The notes below the pieces were generated by a model. The model was given only the letters and a program-made list of their open reading frames with translations, was not told the origin of the DNA and did not search any database. The translations under genes and the position numbers were made by a program. Below are positions 32,726 through 41,997 of a stretch of DNA of 64,000 bases, in pieces. Source of the stretch: Nosema muscidifuracis (Eukaryota > Microsporidia > Nosematidae); contig JAIOKI010000001.1 of NCBI GenBank assembly GCA_028335825.1, positions 620,001 through 684,000 on the forward strand, written 5' to 3'. The first letter of the stretch is position 1. Each line of letters opens with the position of its first letter.

Positions 32726-34852
32726 TCATAATAAAGTTATATTCTCATACAATATATCTCTCATATAATAATAAATATCATTTTCTTCTCCTTCTAATAA
32801 AACCATCCCATTCTCAAATTTAATACTTAATTTTCCTTCTATTATATATTTATCTCCAATCTTATCTATCTTCATATTAACACTCATTATTTTCTTTTTA
32901 AGATCATTATAATCACATAAAGCTATTTTATCCATCTTATTTACAAATTTAATTATATTCCCATCTTTCTTACCAAGAAATCTAAACATTTTCATATCAT
33001 TAACTTTAACTCCTTCATTTTCTATATTCTTCATTATATCTGATACATTTACTATATTTATATTAGTACTACTACTAAGATTTATTAAAGATTTACAAAT
33101 TTGTACATCTTTAACTTTACAAAGAAGATTTGTATAAAGAAATTTACTACTAAAAATATCATCTTCTACTAAAATTATTTTTTTACTTTCTGTATTTTGA
33201 AGGATTACTTTTATATTTTTAAGATCACTACATCCTTGTAAATTAAAAATTATAGATTTATATTTAGGATCTATACCTGTCTTTAAAAGAGTCCTTGTTT
33301 CTTTATAAACTTTTTCTACTTTAATAGGTTCATTTATAATTTCTTTTTTTTCTACTTTAATTATAAAATTATCTTTATTTATGTATTCTCCATAATTATC
33401 ATAATTTCTTAATTTTCTTGTTTTAATAAATTTTAATTTATCATCAAAAAATATCTTATTTTTTAATTTAGGAATATTTTCTTCATTATTTCCATATATT
33501 CTAGTATAATCTTCATTATTATTAATATTTTCGTTATTATTATTATTATTATTATTAATATTATTGATAATGTTGTTATTATTAATATTTTGATTATTAT
33601 TATTGTTATCTTCAATTTTATTAATGTCGTTATTTTCATTTATATACTTTTTATTATTTCCATTAATTAAATTTCCAATACTATCTCCAATTTTATTATT
33701 TCCAATCTTATCATCTCCAATTTTATTATTTCCAATCTTATCATCTCCAATTTTATTATTTCCAATCTTATCATCTTCAGAATAATACTTCTCTAAATTA
33801 ATTTCACAATTTAACTCACTCCAATGATGTTCTACTTCTTCATCACTACTCTCTTCATTTAAATCTTCTTCTTTAGTTTCACTTTTAATTTCATACATTC
33901 CTTTATATTCATATACTTCTTTATTACTAACATCAATTTTTTTATCTATAAAAATTACACAAGTATCTTCTGAATTGTACATATCAAGTAAAGAAATATC
34001 TTCATCAAGAAGTACACAAATATCAAAAGTAGATAATTTAGAGAAATTTTCTATTTTTTCTATATTAGAATATTCATATACATCATTTTGTTCAATAAGT
34101 TTACTATTACTCCATTCTACCATATTTTTAGATTTATTAATAAATTTATCAATAAACTTATTCATTACAACTATCTTCTTATTTTTTATTCCATTAAGTA
34201 CAAGACCTATTTCATGAAATCTTGGATAAGTTACATAAATAATCATTTTTTTTAATTTAGTACTAAACCAACTATTAATAATTCCAAGTAATTGATCATT
34301 ACGTATATTTACATTAATATTTTCTTTATAACAATAAGAACTATTAGTTATAAAAATATAACTATCAGTTATTTTTTTAAGATCAATTCCATTCAAATGA
34401 TTTTCTTTACGATGATTAATATTATATCCTATATAAATATTTTCAAGGTTAGCTGTTATTCTAAATAAAGAAGCTCCAAGAGAATTACCACAAGCAAATG
34501 CACATATTTGAACATCATTAACAATAAATGGTTGAAGATATTTTAAATCAATTATATTTTTATATTCATTAGGATGAAATATAAGAGAATATTCTTTTAT
34601 AGGAACACTCATATAAACAGGTTTAAAAAAACCAAGATCAAGAATATTCCATAATCCTTCAATACAAGATAAATCAAATGATGTTATTAAAATACAATCT
34701 ACAGTATTTATAATTGATAAAATATTTTGAGTATATAATTCTGATGGACCTCCACAATTTATAAGTATTCTTGTATTATTTATTGTTAATAAATGACAAT
34801 AAATTCCTGAAGTAGTTGGTATTAAAGGATTCCAAGTAATATTATTTTTCAT
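32726..34852 (-). CDS. CFT2: Cleavage and polyadenylation factor subunit CPSF100/Cft2
   Basis: A 708-residue, catalytically dead metallo-beta-lactamase/beta-CASP protein of the pre-mRNA 3'-end processing complex. The N terminus has the family pattern: LLTINNTRILINCGGP (residues 21-36), then DCILITSFDLSCIEGLWNI (52-70), where active CPSF73 would have HxHxDH, then CGNSLGASLFRI (near residue 120; AGHTLGGT-like in CPSF100). Lack of the zinc ligands is normal for CPSF100. The C-terminal half has YKSIIFNLQGCSDLKNIKVI and KKIILVE, equivalent to the beta-CASP/C-terminal part. Between them is an insert of acidic residues, a KIGDDKIGNN repeat (about 360-395) and an Asn-rich run (about 400-450), which makes up the length. 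GGGG on the plus strand at 34858-34861 (CCCC on the coding strand) supports the start. The gene is convergent with the LSm gene. Confidence 0.8.
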   Translation of the reverse strand: MKNNITWNPLIPTTSGIYCHLLTINNTRILINCGGPSELYTQNILSIINTVDCILITSFDLSCIEGLWNILDLGFFKPVYMSVPIKEYSLIFHPNEYKNIIDLKYLQPFIVNDVQICAFACGNSLGASLFRITANLENIYIGYNINHRKENHLNGIDLKKITDSYIFITNSSYCYKENINVNIRNDQLLGIINSWFSTKLKKMIIYVTYPRFHEIGLVLNGIKNKKIVVMNKFIDKFINKSKNMVEWSNSKLIEQNDVYEYSNIEKIENFSKLSTFDICVLLDEDISLLDMYNSEDTCVIFIDKKIDVSNKEVYEYKGMYEIKSETKEEDLNEESSDEEVEHHWSELNCEINLEKYYSEDDKIGNNKIGDDKIGNNKIGDDKIGNNKIGDSIGNLINGNNKKYINENNDINKIEDNNNNNQNINNNNIINNINNNNNNNNENINNNEDYTRIYGNNEENIPKLKNKIFFDDKLKFIKTRKLRNYDNYGEYINKDNFIIKVEKKEIINEPIKVEKVYKETRTLLKTGIDPKYKSIIFNLQGCSDLKNIKVILQNTESKKIILVEDDIFSSKFLYTNLLCKVKDVQICKSLINLSSSTNINIVNVSDIMKNIENEGVKVNDMKMFRFLGKKDGNIIKFVNKMDKIALCDYNDLKKKIMSVNMKIDKIGDKYIIEGKLSIKFENGMVLLEGEENDIYYYMRDILYENITLL

Positions 34853-34857
34853 TCAGA

Positions 34858-34861
34858 GGGG
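34858..34861 (-). promoter_or_regulatory. C-run start-proximal motif of CFT2
   Basis: CCCC five bases before the ATG. Confidence 0.6.
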
Positions 34862-35066
34862 TGAAATATTTTATAACATTTACTTGATTTTTTTATTTGA
34901 TAATATTTAGTAGATTTTTTATTTGATAATATTTATAGTATTTTATATTTGTATTTATACTTGATAATATTTTTATTTATATTTATAATATTTATTATAT
35001 GATTGATAATATTTATAATATTAATCACAATATTATTAACAAAATACAAATATAAATAAATATAAT

Positions 35067-35477
35067 TTAATTAAATAATGTTTTAAGTACTAAGGTAATC
35101 ATAATAGCTGATATATTAAATCCCATAAATACCATAGACAAATCAGGTACACAAATCCAATCAATTAATTCTTCATAAAAAATATTATTATTATAAACTA
35201 TACAAATCTTAAATTTGATCCCCTTTTCAAAATAATAATCATACTCGTATTCTTTACAAAGATATTTTTTATATTCAAGTACAGTATCTTCAGTAATTTC
35301 TATAAAATTATTAATTTTGGTATTTAAAAAAGTTATATTAACTGGTGTATTTATAAGTACTTTATAAGGTGTATTGTTAAACTTAAATATTAAAGATCCT
35401 TCTTTTAAGTTCGTATTTCTGATTTGGATTAGTGGTTTTGAAATTAATGCATATAATAAAGGAATAAATATTAGCAT
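35067..35477 (-). CDS. Small membrane protein with two hydrophobic segments
   Basis: A 136-residue protein. Residues 1-12 (MLIFIPLLYALI) form a signal peptide or first anchor; residues about 115-132 (FMGFNISAIMITLVLKTLF) form a C-terminal anchor. The intervening region of about 100 residues is beta-like with one CKEYEYDYYFEKGIKFKIC pair of cysteines, so a lumenal or external domain anchored at its C terminus is likely. CCC at 35482-35484 supports the start. It could be an ER-lumenal accessory protein, but no family is recognised. Confidence 0.65.
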   Translation of the reverse strand: MLIFIPLLYALISKPLIQIRNTNLKEGSLIFKFNNTPYKVLINTPVNITFLNTKINNFIEITEDTVLEYKKYLCKEYEYDYYFEKGIKFKICIVYNNNIFYEELIDWICVPDLSMVFMGFNISAIMITLVLKTLFN

Positions 35478-35481
35478 AAAT

Positions 35482-35484
35482 GGG
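35482..35484 (-). promoter_or_regulatory. C-run start-proximal motif of the 35067-35477 gene
   Basis: CCC four bases before the ATG. Confidence 0.55.
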
Positions 35485-35494
35485 ATAATAAAAT

Positions 35495-35735
35495 GTTTGA
35501 TATGTTTACTATAAAATGTTTATTAAGTAATATTAACTATAAAATATTTACTAAGAAATATTTGATATGTTTAATTAAAAAATATTTACTATAAAATATT
35601 TGATATGTTTACTAAAAAATATTTATTAAGAAATTTTTACTATAAAAATGTTTGATATGTTTATTAAGTAATATTTACTATAAAAATATTTATTAAGAAA
35701 TATTTACTATAAAATGTTTGATATGTTTAATTAAA
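35495..35735. repeat. Degenerate AT repeats, TTTGATATGTTT words
   Basis: Five or so irregular copies of AAATGTTTGATATGTTTACTATAAAA-like sequence upstream of the 35067-35477 gene. The remainder to 36459 is AT-rich without a gene; words such as AAAGAATATT recur but do not form an ordered array. Confidence 0.6.
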
Positions 35736-36453
35736 AAAATGTTAAAGATTAAATAAAGAAAATCTTAAATATTATTAATTAAAAAATTATTATTTATATA
35801 AATAATCAATTTTAAATAATATTTTATAATAAAATACTGAGATCTAATGCATTATATTAAATCTCAATCTTATATACTTATATTAAGAAACCTTGAAAAT
35901 ATATTAACACATTTAAAACATGTGGATAAGTTCTTTTAATAAGTAAAGGATTTAATAATTAGAGATTATATATTTAAAGAACATTCTATATTTAAAGAAT
36001 ATTTAATAAATAGAGATTATATATTAAAAAACAATATATTTATTAAAGAATACTATGTCAACTTAAATATATTTATTAAAAGAATATTTTATAAAACATT
36101 ATTATATTAAAGAATATTACATCAAAAATTATTAAATCAAACATTTTAAATTAAAATAATTGATTTATAATAAATTAATATTTGAAAATTTGAATTGTTT
36201 ACAAAATTTATTAGAAAAAACCTTATTTTATTATTAAGTTTAAACACTGTTTATATTTGACCTGAATTAAAAATATATTTTTTATTTGTTTATTTGTTGA
36301 TGTAATTTATAAACATTTCAAAAAAATAAAACTATTTTGAGTTTTACACTGAGAATTATTTTTTTTTAATTATTTTTTTATTTGTTTGTTTTTACAAACC
36401 AATTAAAATTTAAAAATTAATCAAAAAAAAGTATAAATATAATTTTAGAAGTA

Positions 36454-36457
36454 CCCC
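36454..36457 (+). promoter_or_regulatory. C-run start-proximal motif of the 36460 gene
   Basis: CCCC two bases before the ATG. Confidence 0.6.
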
Positions 36458-36459
36458 TC

Positions 36460-36726
36460 ATGCAGAAAATATTCATTATATTAGCTTCTTTACTAAATGT
36501 TATCATTGCTAAAAATGAAGATAAAGACGAAGTTTCTAATACTGAAGATTCATCAGATAAAAACGAGACTAATACAGAAGAGGATAGCAAAAAATCAAAG
36601 AAAGATAAGAAGGATAAAAAAAGCAGTAAAGATAAGAAATCCTCTAAGGATAAAAATGGATGCTTAGCTACTCTTTCTTTAATTACATTATGTGCTACAA
36701 GTGCTATTATTGTATTTGCTAAATAA
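36460..36726 (+). CDS. Small signal-peptide protein with Lys/Asp/Ser-rich middle and hydrophobic tail
   Basis: An 88-residue protein. The signal peptide is MQKIFIILASLLNVIIA (1-17). The middle is acidic and then lysine-rich with short repeats (KKSKKDKKDKKSSKDKKSS). The C-terminal hydrophobic segment CLATLSLITLCATSAIIVFA (about 68-87) is followed by a single Lys. The topology suggests a secretory-pathway protein anchored by its C terminus, or one processed to a lipid anchor. Small charged secreted proteins of this kind are common in microsporidia; no function can be assigned. CCCC just upstream supports the start. Confidence 0.65.
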   Translation: MQKIFIILASLLNVIIAKNEDKDEVSNTEDSSDKNETNTEEDSKKSKKDKKDKKSSKDKKSSKDKNGCLATLSLITLCATSAIIVFAK

Positions 36727-37108
36727 ATGTAATATCCAATAATTATTTTTTTATTTCATTCTTATGGTGTTATATTTTGATCATTTCTATTTTTTCCTTA
36801 TATTGTTAATATATCAATCATTTCAATTATTTATAAATATATTATTTTTATCCTTCATATTAATTTATATATTAATTAATTATTCAATTTTATGCTTTTT
36901 TTAATGTATTGATCATTTATATTTCATGCTATTTTTATTTTTTATATTAATTATTTCTATTTCATAATACTTTTATTAATAAATTATTTTTATCCTTTAA
37001 AATATTTAACACTCATTTATAACTTTTACTTATCATTTTTGTTTTAGATTATTGTTTCAAATCTCTAACAAACATAATTCCTTAATAAAAAAATATTATC
37101 AAAAATAT
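36727..37108. other. AT-rich intergenic interval
   Basis: No feature beyond short TTTTTATTT-type words. The frame of the following gene stays open upstream of its first ATG, to at least a TTG at 37052, but without an ATG or C-run. Confidence 0.4.
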
Positions 37109-37417
37109 ATGGAAGAAGGTAGCAGAGTTAATGTAACTTACAGAAAGATAAAATGGACATTTATAAAAGTCATGATAGCTATGATATTATTTATAGGAGG
37201 TGTCTTATGTGTACTTCTAGGTATAAATCCTTTATTAGATATGTTCTATGATTTAAAATCATTTAGTAATCTTATTTTCGTAGTATTTCATTTATATTAC
37301 ATGTTCAGCTTTACAGCAGTTAATACAAATTCAGATTTTATATTCTGGGCTTCAAGTTATTGTCTACTTATCATTACAAGTATTATGTTCTACTTTTATG
37401 ATGATATATTCATATAA
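37109..37417 (+). CDS. Small multi-pass membrane protein, possibly TMEM230/134 (DUF872)-like
   Basis: Called from the first ATG (MEEGSRVNVTYRKIKW), giving 102 residues; the frame is open further upstream but only with non-ATG codons, and no C-run is near. It has three or so hydrophobic segments: FIKVMIAMILFIGGVLCVLLG, NLIFVVFHLYYMFSFTAV and FWASSYCLLIITSIMFYF. The YRKIKWTFIKV entry into the first segment followed by a GG-containing helix resembles the TMEM230/TMEM134 family (vesicle-trafficking membrane proteins), but the C-terminal signature of that family is not evident. I keep the family suggestion tentative. Confidence 0.55.
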   Translation: MEEGSRVNVTYRKIKWTFIKVMIAMILFIGGVLCVLLGINPLLDMFYDLKSFSNLIFVVFHLYYMFSFTAVNTNSDFIFWASSYCLLIITSIMFYFYDDIFI

Positions 37418-38501
37418 TAAATTAATTAAATTATTATATTTTTATTATTTATATTTAAATATGTATTTTTAATATTTATATTTAGACCTGCCAAAGGATA
37501 TCAATCTGACTATTGAACGAGTCTAAGTAAATCAAATAACTCATTAAATTATTTTTTTTGATTTATATTTAAATATATATTTTTAAGAGTATTCTATAAT
37601 TAAGAACTTTAGTTGAATATTATAAAAAAAAAATTTAATGTTTAACTTTATATAAGAGAAATATCATGAATGTGATCTATAATTTTAAATCTCTTTTTTT
37701 TATAAAAATTTATTTTTCTCGTGTGATTAAAAAAATAGTAAATTATATTTTATTGTTGTATTCATCTTAATTATTTTATTTAAATATCTTTACCTGATTT
37801 ATCAATAGAAGAAAAATTTAAAACAGAATGTAAAATTTTTACTGCTGAAATTTCGAGTATTCTTGTCAATATTTTACTTGCTAGTAAAGAAAAGAGATTA
37901 ATCTTTAATAGAATTTTTATATAATAAATAATATTATCTGATTGATTTTACCTTTACATTGAGATAATGATCAGAATTCAAACTACTATTTATCATTTCG
38001 AAATAATATAATATCAATTTACTTGCTAAATTTATCATATTAAAAATATCAATTTACCTGTCAAAATTATCATATTAATTGAAATAAAAAAATTCTAAAA
38101 TGATTGAAAATAAAATAATAAAACTTATCTGATAGATTTTATAATCTTTAAGTCAAAAGAAGGCTTATTTACTGACATCTTTCTTATCTATTATATAATA
38201 TTAGAAAATATATAATAATTTAAATTATTGTTAAATTAAATTGTATTATATCCTTCATCTAATATTTTTATACAATATGACTCATCTAAAATACATTAAT
38301 TTTATTGATTCGTCTTTGAGTTATATTTATGATTGACTTCTACTATATCTTTAATTTCTTTATCATATTTAATATAAAAAAATCTAACTCAAAATACTTA
38401 TAAATTTAAATTTGAAGTTGATCAACTTTAAAGTGTAGAATTTTACAATGTTCTTTTTTTTGATTTATTCAAAAATATTTTCAATTTAAATTCTAAGCCC
38501 C
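37418..38501. other. AT-rich gene-free interval
   Basis: No gene. A slightly GC-richer patch at 37480-37540 has no coding pattern or repeat partner that I can see. Confidence 0.45.
38498..38501 (+). promoter_or_regulatory. C-run abutting the Plp1 start
   Basis: CCCC directly adjacent to the ATG at 38502. Confidence 0.6.
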
Positions 38502-38948
38502 ATGAATTTAAAAGACGATGAAGATATTTTTATAGACAATGAAGTATATGAGAAATATAAAGCACAAAGAATAAAAGAATTGATAGAAGAAATTCCTGAA
38601 ATACATACAGAACAAGAATTAATAAGAAAGACACATGGTGATACTATGATAGTTCATTTCTATGAAGATAAATTCAATGCATGTAAAATAATGAACAAAG
38701 AGCTTAACAAAATATACAAGAATTATGAAAATATAGACTTTTATAAAATAAAAGCTAGTATTTGTCCATTGGTATGTAATAAACTTGATATTAAAGTTTT
38801 ACCTTTTCTTGGGTTCTTTAAGAGTGGATACTTTGTTGATCAAGTAGTTGGATTTGAAGGAATGGGAGATGAACGATTCGTACCAGAAAAAATGAAAAAA
38901 AGAATTGAAGAAAGTAATTTGTTCAAACCATTGTCGTTTATTAAATAA
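38502..38948 (+). CDS. PLP1: Phosducin-like thioredoxin-fold protein, TXNDC9/Plp1 type
   Basis: A 148-residue protein. The N-terminal helix has the DEDIFIDNEVYEKYKAQRI pattern (residues 6-24) that precedes the thioredoxin fold in TXNDC9/Plp1. In the fold, MIVHFYEDKFNACKIMNKEL (49-68) matches the CHFYHPEFERCKILDKHL strand and helix of human TXNDC9, KVLPFLGFFKSG (98-109) includes the cis-Pro loop, and VVGFEGMGDERF (115-126) matches the VGFEELGG block. The usual CxxC is absent, as expected of this family. Plp1/TXNDC9 proteins work with the CCT chaperonin in folding actin and tubulin. The gene ends 23 bp before the thioredoxin-reductase-like gene. Confidence 0.85.
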   Translation: MNLKDDEDIFIDNEVYEKYKAQRIKELIEEIPEIHTEQELIRKTHGDTMIVHFYEDKFNACKIMNKELNKIYKNYENIDFYKIKASICPLVCNKLDIKVLPFLGFFKSGYFVDQVVGFEGMGDERFVPEKMKKRIEESNLFKPLSFIK

Positions 38949-38964
38949 TTTAAATATTTATTTA

Positions 38965-38967
38965 CCC
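38965..38967 (+). promoter_or_regulatory. C-run start-proximal motif of the TrxR-like gene
   Basis: CCC four bases before the ATG, within the 23-bp gap after Plp1. Confidence 0.55.
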
Positions 38968-38971
38968 TTAT

Positions 38972-39496
38972 ATGGATAACAAATACGATGTTATATTGAT
39001 AGGTAACACTCTTAGTATTTATATGTGTAGTATTTATTTAAAGACTTCTAATCTTAAACATCTAGTTATTTGTGTAGAAGATCCTGAAGATTACAACTTT
39101 AAAGGGTTTGATTTAGTTGCAGGAGTTTTTAATATAAAAGACCAGACTGATTTAATACATAAACTTAGATTACAAGCAGAAAATTTGAAGGCGGAAATCA
39201 AAGATGAAAAAATTACTCAAATAGGTTATGATGGTAATTATGATATAAAAGATGATAAATTCGAGATACAAACCGATAAAGGAATTTATTATTCTAAATC
39301 TCTTATATGTAATAAGAAAAAAATTGAGATTGAAACTTCTGGAGTATTTGATTTATCTGATAATATTTTGTTTAATGAAGCTATTGAATTATTGGGAAAT
39401 GGATGTAAACTATCTTTTGAAGCAAGAGAGTATTGTAATAAACTTAAGGGAGTGAAAGAAGAAAAAAGAACAAATACGGAGATATTAAAATTTTAG
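38972..39496 (+). CDS. Thioredoxin-reductase-derived protein lacking the NADPH/CxxC domain
   Basis: A 174-residue protein, against about 310-320 for a low-molecular-weight thioredoxin reductase. Residues 1-112 follow the N-terminal FAD half: YDVILIGNTLSIYMCSIYLK (5-24; the GxGxxG dinucleotide loop has only its first Gly), then LVAGVFNIKDQTDLIHKLRL (48-67) and QAENLKAEI (68-76), like the GxPxxxxGxxL...QAxxFGAE block. It ends in YYSKSLICN, where TrxR has the ATGA stretch. It then jumps to TSGVFDLSDNILFNEAIELL (122-141) and GNGCKLSFEAREY (142-154), which parallels the C-terminal FAD block [25 protein letters not shown]. The NADPH domain carrying CxxC, normally between them, is absent. By inference it is redox-inactive, perhaps a scaffold or flavin-binding remnant. 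The intact frame, CCC and ATG argue that it is an expressed gene. Confidence 0.65.
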   Translation: MDNKYDVILIGNTLSIYMCSIYLKTSNLKHLVICVEDPEDYNFKGFDLVAGVFNIKDQTDLIHKLRLQAENLKAEIKDEKITQIGYDGNYDIKDDKFEIQTDKGIYYSKSLICNKKKIEIETSGVFDLSDNILFNEAIELLGNGCKLSFEAREYCNKLKGVKEEKRTNTEILKF

Positions 39497-39691
39497 TTAT
39501 AAAATAAACAAATAATTTCTAATTTAATTAATTAAAAAGTTTTTTAACGACATAATTATTGATTGATAAATTTAATGATATAATTGAATAGATAATAAAT
39601 TTATGATATAATTATTTAATAATCAATGAAATATTTTTTTAATAATAAATTAAATAAATTTGTAAAGTTATTTAAATGATAGATATATTTT

Positions 39692-40900
39692 TTAATTTAT
39701 TTGTTTTTTTACATAATCTTTTACTATATCATTAAATTCACTCTTGATGACAATCATTCTCTTCTCATCATCCCTATCTATAATACAATCCTTAGATATA
39801 CAGAATTTTACAATCAACTGATAATCTACTAGATTGAGAAAATTAGAATATAAATATCCTGGGAGAATTTTTATTCTTTTACGTTTGACATCCCAAATTT
39901 CTATCTGATTAAGTATAGCATCAGGAATATCTTCAAATAAAACGTAAGTTTTAAGAAAATTTATAATTTGTTGACTAGTAACTCCTTTAGAAAATGCATT
40001 GTTTAAACTTTCTTCTGTTAAATTTCCTTTTATCATGTTAGGTAAATGCATACAGATATCTGTAAATAGACGTATAATAGATATTTCATATATTGACGTG
40101 GTATATGCATACAACTTAAAATTTGTTTCTAGTAGAATAAATCTTGATTTTTCAGTTTCATTTTTAATAAAAACGTTATTTAAAATAATAATTTCATTAT
40201 TATGTAAAATTAATAAACCAAGTGAACTTAGAAATTTATAAAAATCTAAATTAATTTTTTTGCATATGCTATATTCATCACCAGTCTTCATATTACTCAT
40301 CTCTATCAAACTTAAAAAATTTTCAATTTGTGTATCGTAATCTTTGCAAAAATATTTTAAAGCTTGAATAATAAGATACCAGTACTGATCATATCTAGGT
40401 TTAAGTAAAAATTCAAATCCAAGATTAGTGATATCTTGATTATTATCTATAAGTTTACTGTACATAAGTATTTCAACTAGTCCAAAAAAATTATCTATAT
40501 TTTCTTTATTAACAAGAAATCTTAGAATATCCTCGAAATTCGTATTTTTTAAATTACTTGGATCGCATTGTTTTTTTAATTTAAAAAAAATTGATGTACT
40601 CTCCATATTAACCCCTTCAAGAAAAGCATCTCTGAAAGAATTGTCTATGTAAATATTAGTACCTTTCTTACTAATTAACTGTATTCTAAGTAAAATCTTT
40701 AAAGAATTTTTAAGTTCTTCATTTTTCTGTAGAGATTTTACAGATGGAGCAGTTAGAAGTAAATCGAAAATTAAACGTATAGTCGAATCATCAAATATCT
40801 TTATGATAGATGTAGTGAACATTGGTGATTTATAGAGTATGACTTTATGATGTTTAGGAAGTTGTTTAATGTAGTCTATTACTGTATTCAAGTTTACCAT
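39692..40900 (-). CDS. TFB2: TFIIH core subunit p52 / Tfb2
   Basis: A 402-residue protein (yeast and human are about 460-510). The clearest match is the C-terminal half: [19 protein letters not shown], then [14 protein letters not shown], parallels human GTF2H4 [44 protein letters not shown] and [20 protein letters not shown] match DQIRLWELERDRLRF and [20 protein letters not shown]. Tfb2 anchors and stimulates the XPB/Ssl2 ATPase in transcription initiation and nucleotide-excision repair. CCC (40901-40903) abuts the ATG, which makes the start firm. The C-terminal domain that binds Tfb5 appears shortened. Confidence 0.88.
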   Translation of the reverse strand: [402 protein letters not shown]

Positions 40901-40903
40901 GGG
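40901..40903 (-). promoter_or_regulatory. C-run abutting the TFB2 start
   Basis: CCC directly before the ATG. Confidence 0.55.
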
Positions 40904-41997
40904 TAAAATTTTTTTAAATAAATAAAACGATTTGTTGGTAAAAAGATAAAAAAATTTTACAAGGTATTTAAATTTTCACTACTTTTATCTCTGATAATAT
41001 CATATATTTTTTTATAAAATATAAAAAATCTAAGTATTTTTATCTCAGAAGATAATTTCATATATTTTTTTTATACAAAGTATTATTCTAAGTATTTTTA
41101 TCTAGTAAGATAATTTCATGAATTTTTTAATAAGGTACTAAAATTCAGTAAAGAAGAAAAACCAACAGACCATCAAAAGTTTTATTGATAAAATAAAATA
41201 TAAATAGTGCGTTAAATACCAGCATATATTACATTCTTTCCTATTTTTTTTCAATCTTAGGTTTAGAATTTTGTTTTATTTAATATTGTTTCTTCTTAGG
41301 TTTTATAATTAAATACTACACTTAATAAACGATATGAAGTTCTAAAAGCTAAGTATGAAATTATACAATTTTTTTAAAATATTTTATATAATGACTAATT
41401 GAAGAATTACTAAAACTTATACAAAACACAATTTGAAGTTTTTAATTTATCTTATACTTAAATATCAAATTATAGTCTTATTTAATTTTTGTTAAATTTT
41501 TAATGACAAGATGAATTTTTCTCAAATACTAAAAAATATTTTTTAATTAAAATATCACTATCTTTATGTTACATGAATTAATATTTCCATGTCAATTACT
41601 CTATTATAATTTTTTTTACTTAAAAAAACTTTGTTTATTTACTTTTGGATTTTTTAATTCTTCTGTAGTATCTTAGAATTTAATTATTCTTTAGATAATT
41701 GATATATTACATTTTATGTATAAATTTTAATTTTTATAATATTTTATAGTACATTAATTGATTTCCAATATTTATTTTAATATATTGACATGTAATTCAT
41801 AAATACACGTTTTAAATATATAAAGTCATTAAAAACATTTAATAAATTTTGTTTAGTTAAAATAATATAAAGTCTTATGCTTACTTAGATTGATTTAAAA
41901 GACATATTGCTTCAAATATTGTATAAAAATAATATTACAGTTTTTTTGAAAATCTACACGGTTTTTTAATTTATTTTCAAATCTATAAAATAAAAAA
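40904..41997. other. AT-rich divergent intergenic interval
   Basis: Between the divergent TFB2 and uridine-kinase genes. Near 40980-41110 three copies of TCTAAGTATTTTTATCT-like sequence recur about 60 bp apart; nothing else is recognised. Confidence 0.45.

Noticed and set aside
36900-37060. Spliced 5' exon for the 37109 gene (TTTTGTTTTAG as acceptor)
   Set aside because: No GTAAGT-type donor or branch site upstream within reach, and introns are scarce in this kind of genome.
39252-39455. 67-codon plus-strand frame inside the TrxR-like gene
   Set aside because: Alternative frame of a gene with clear similarity in the first frame.
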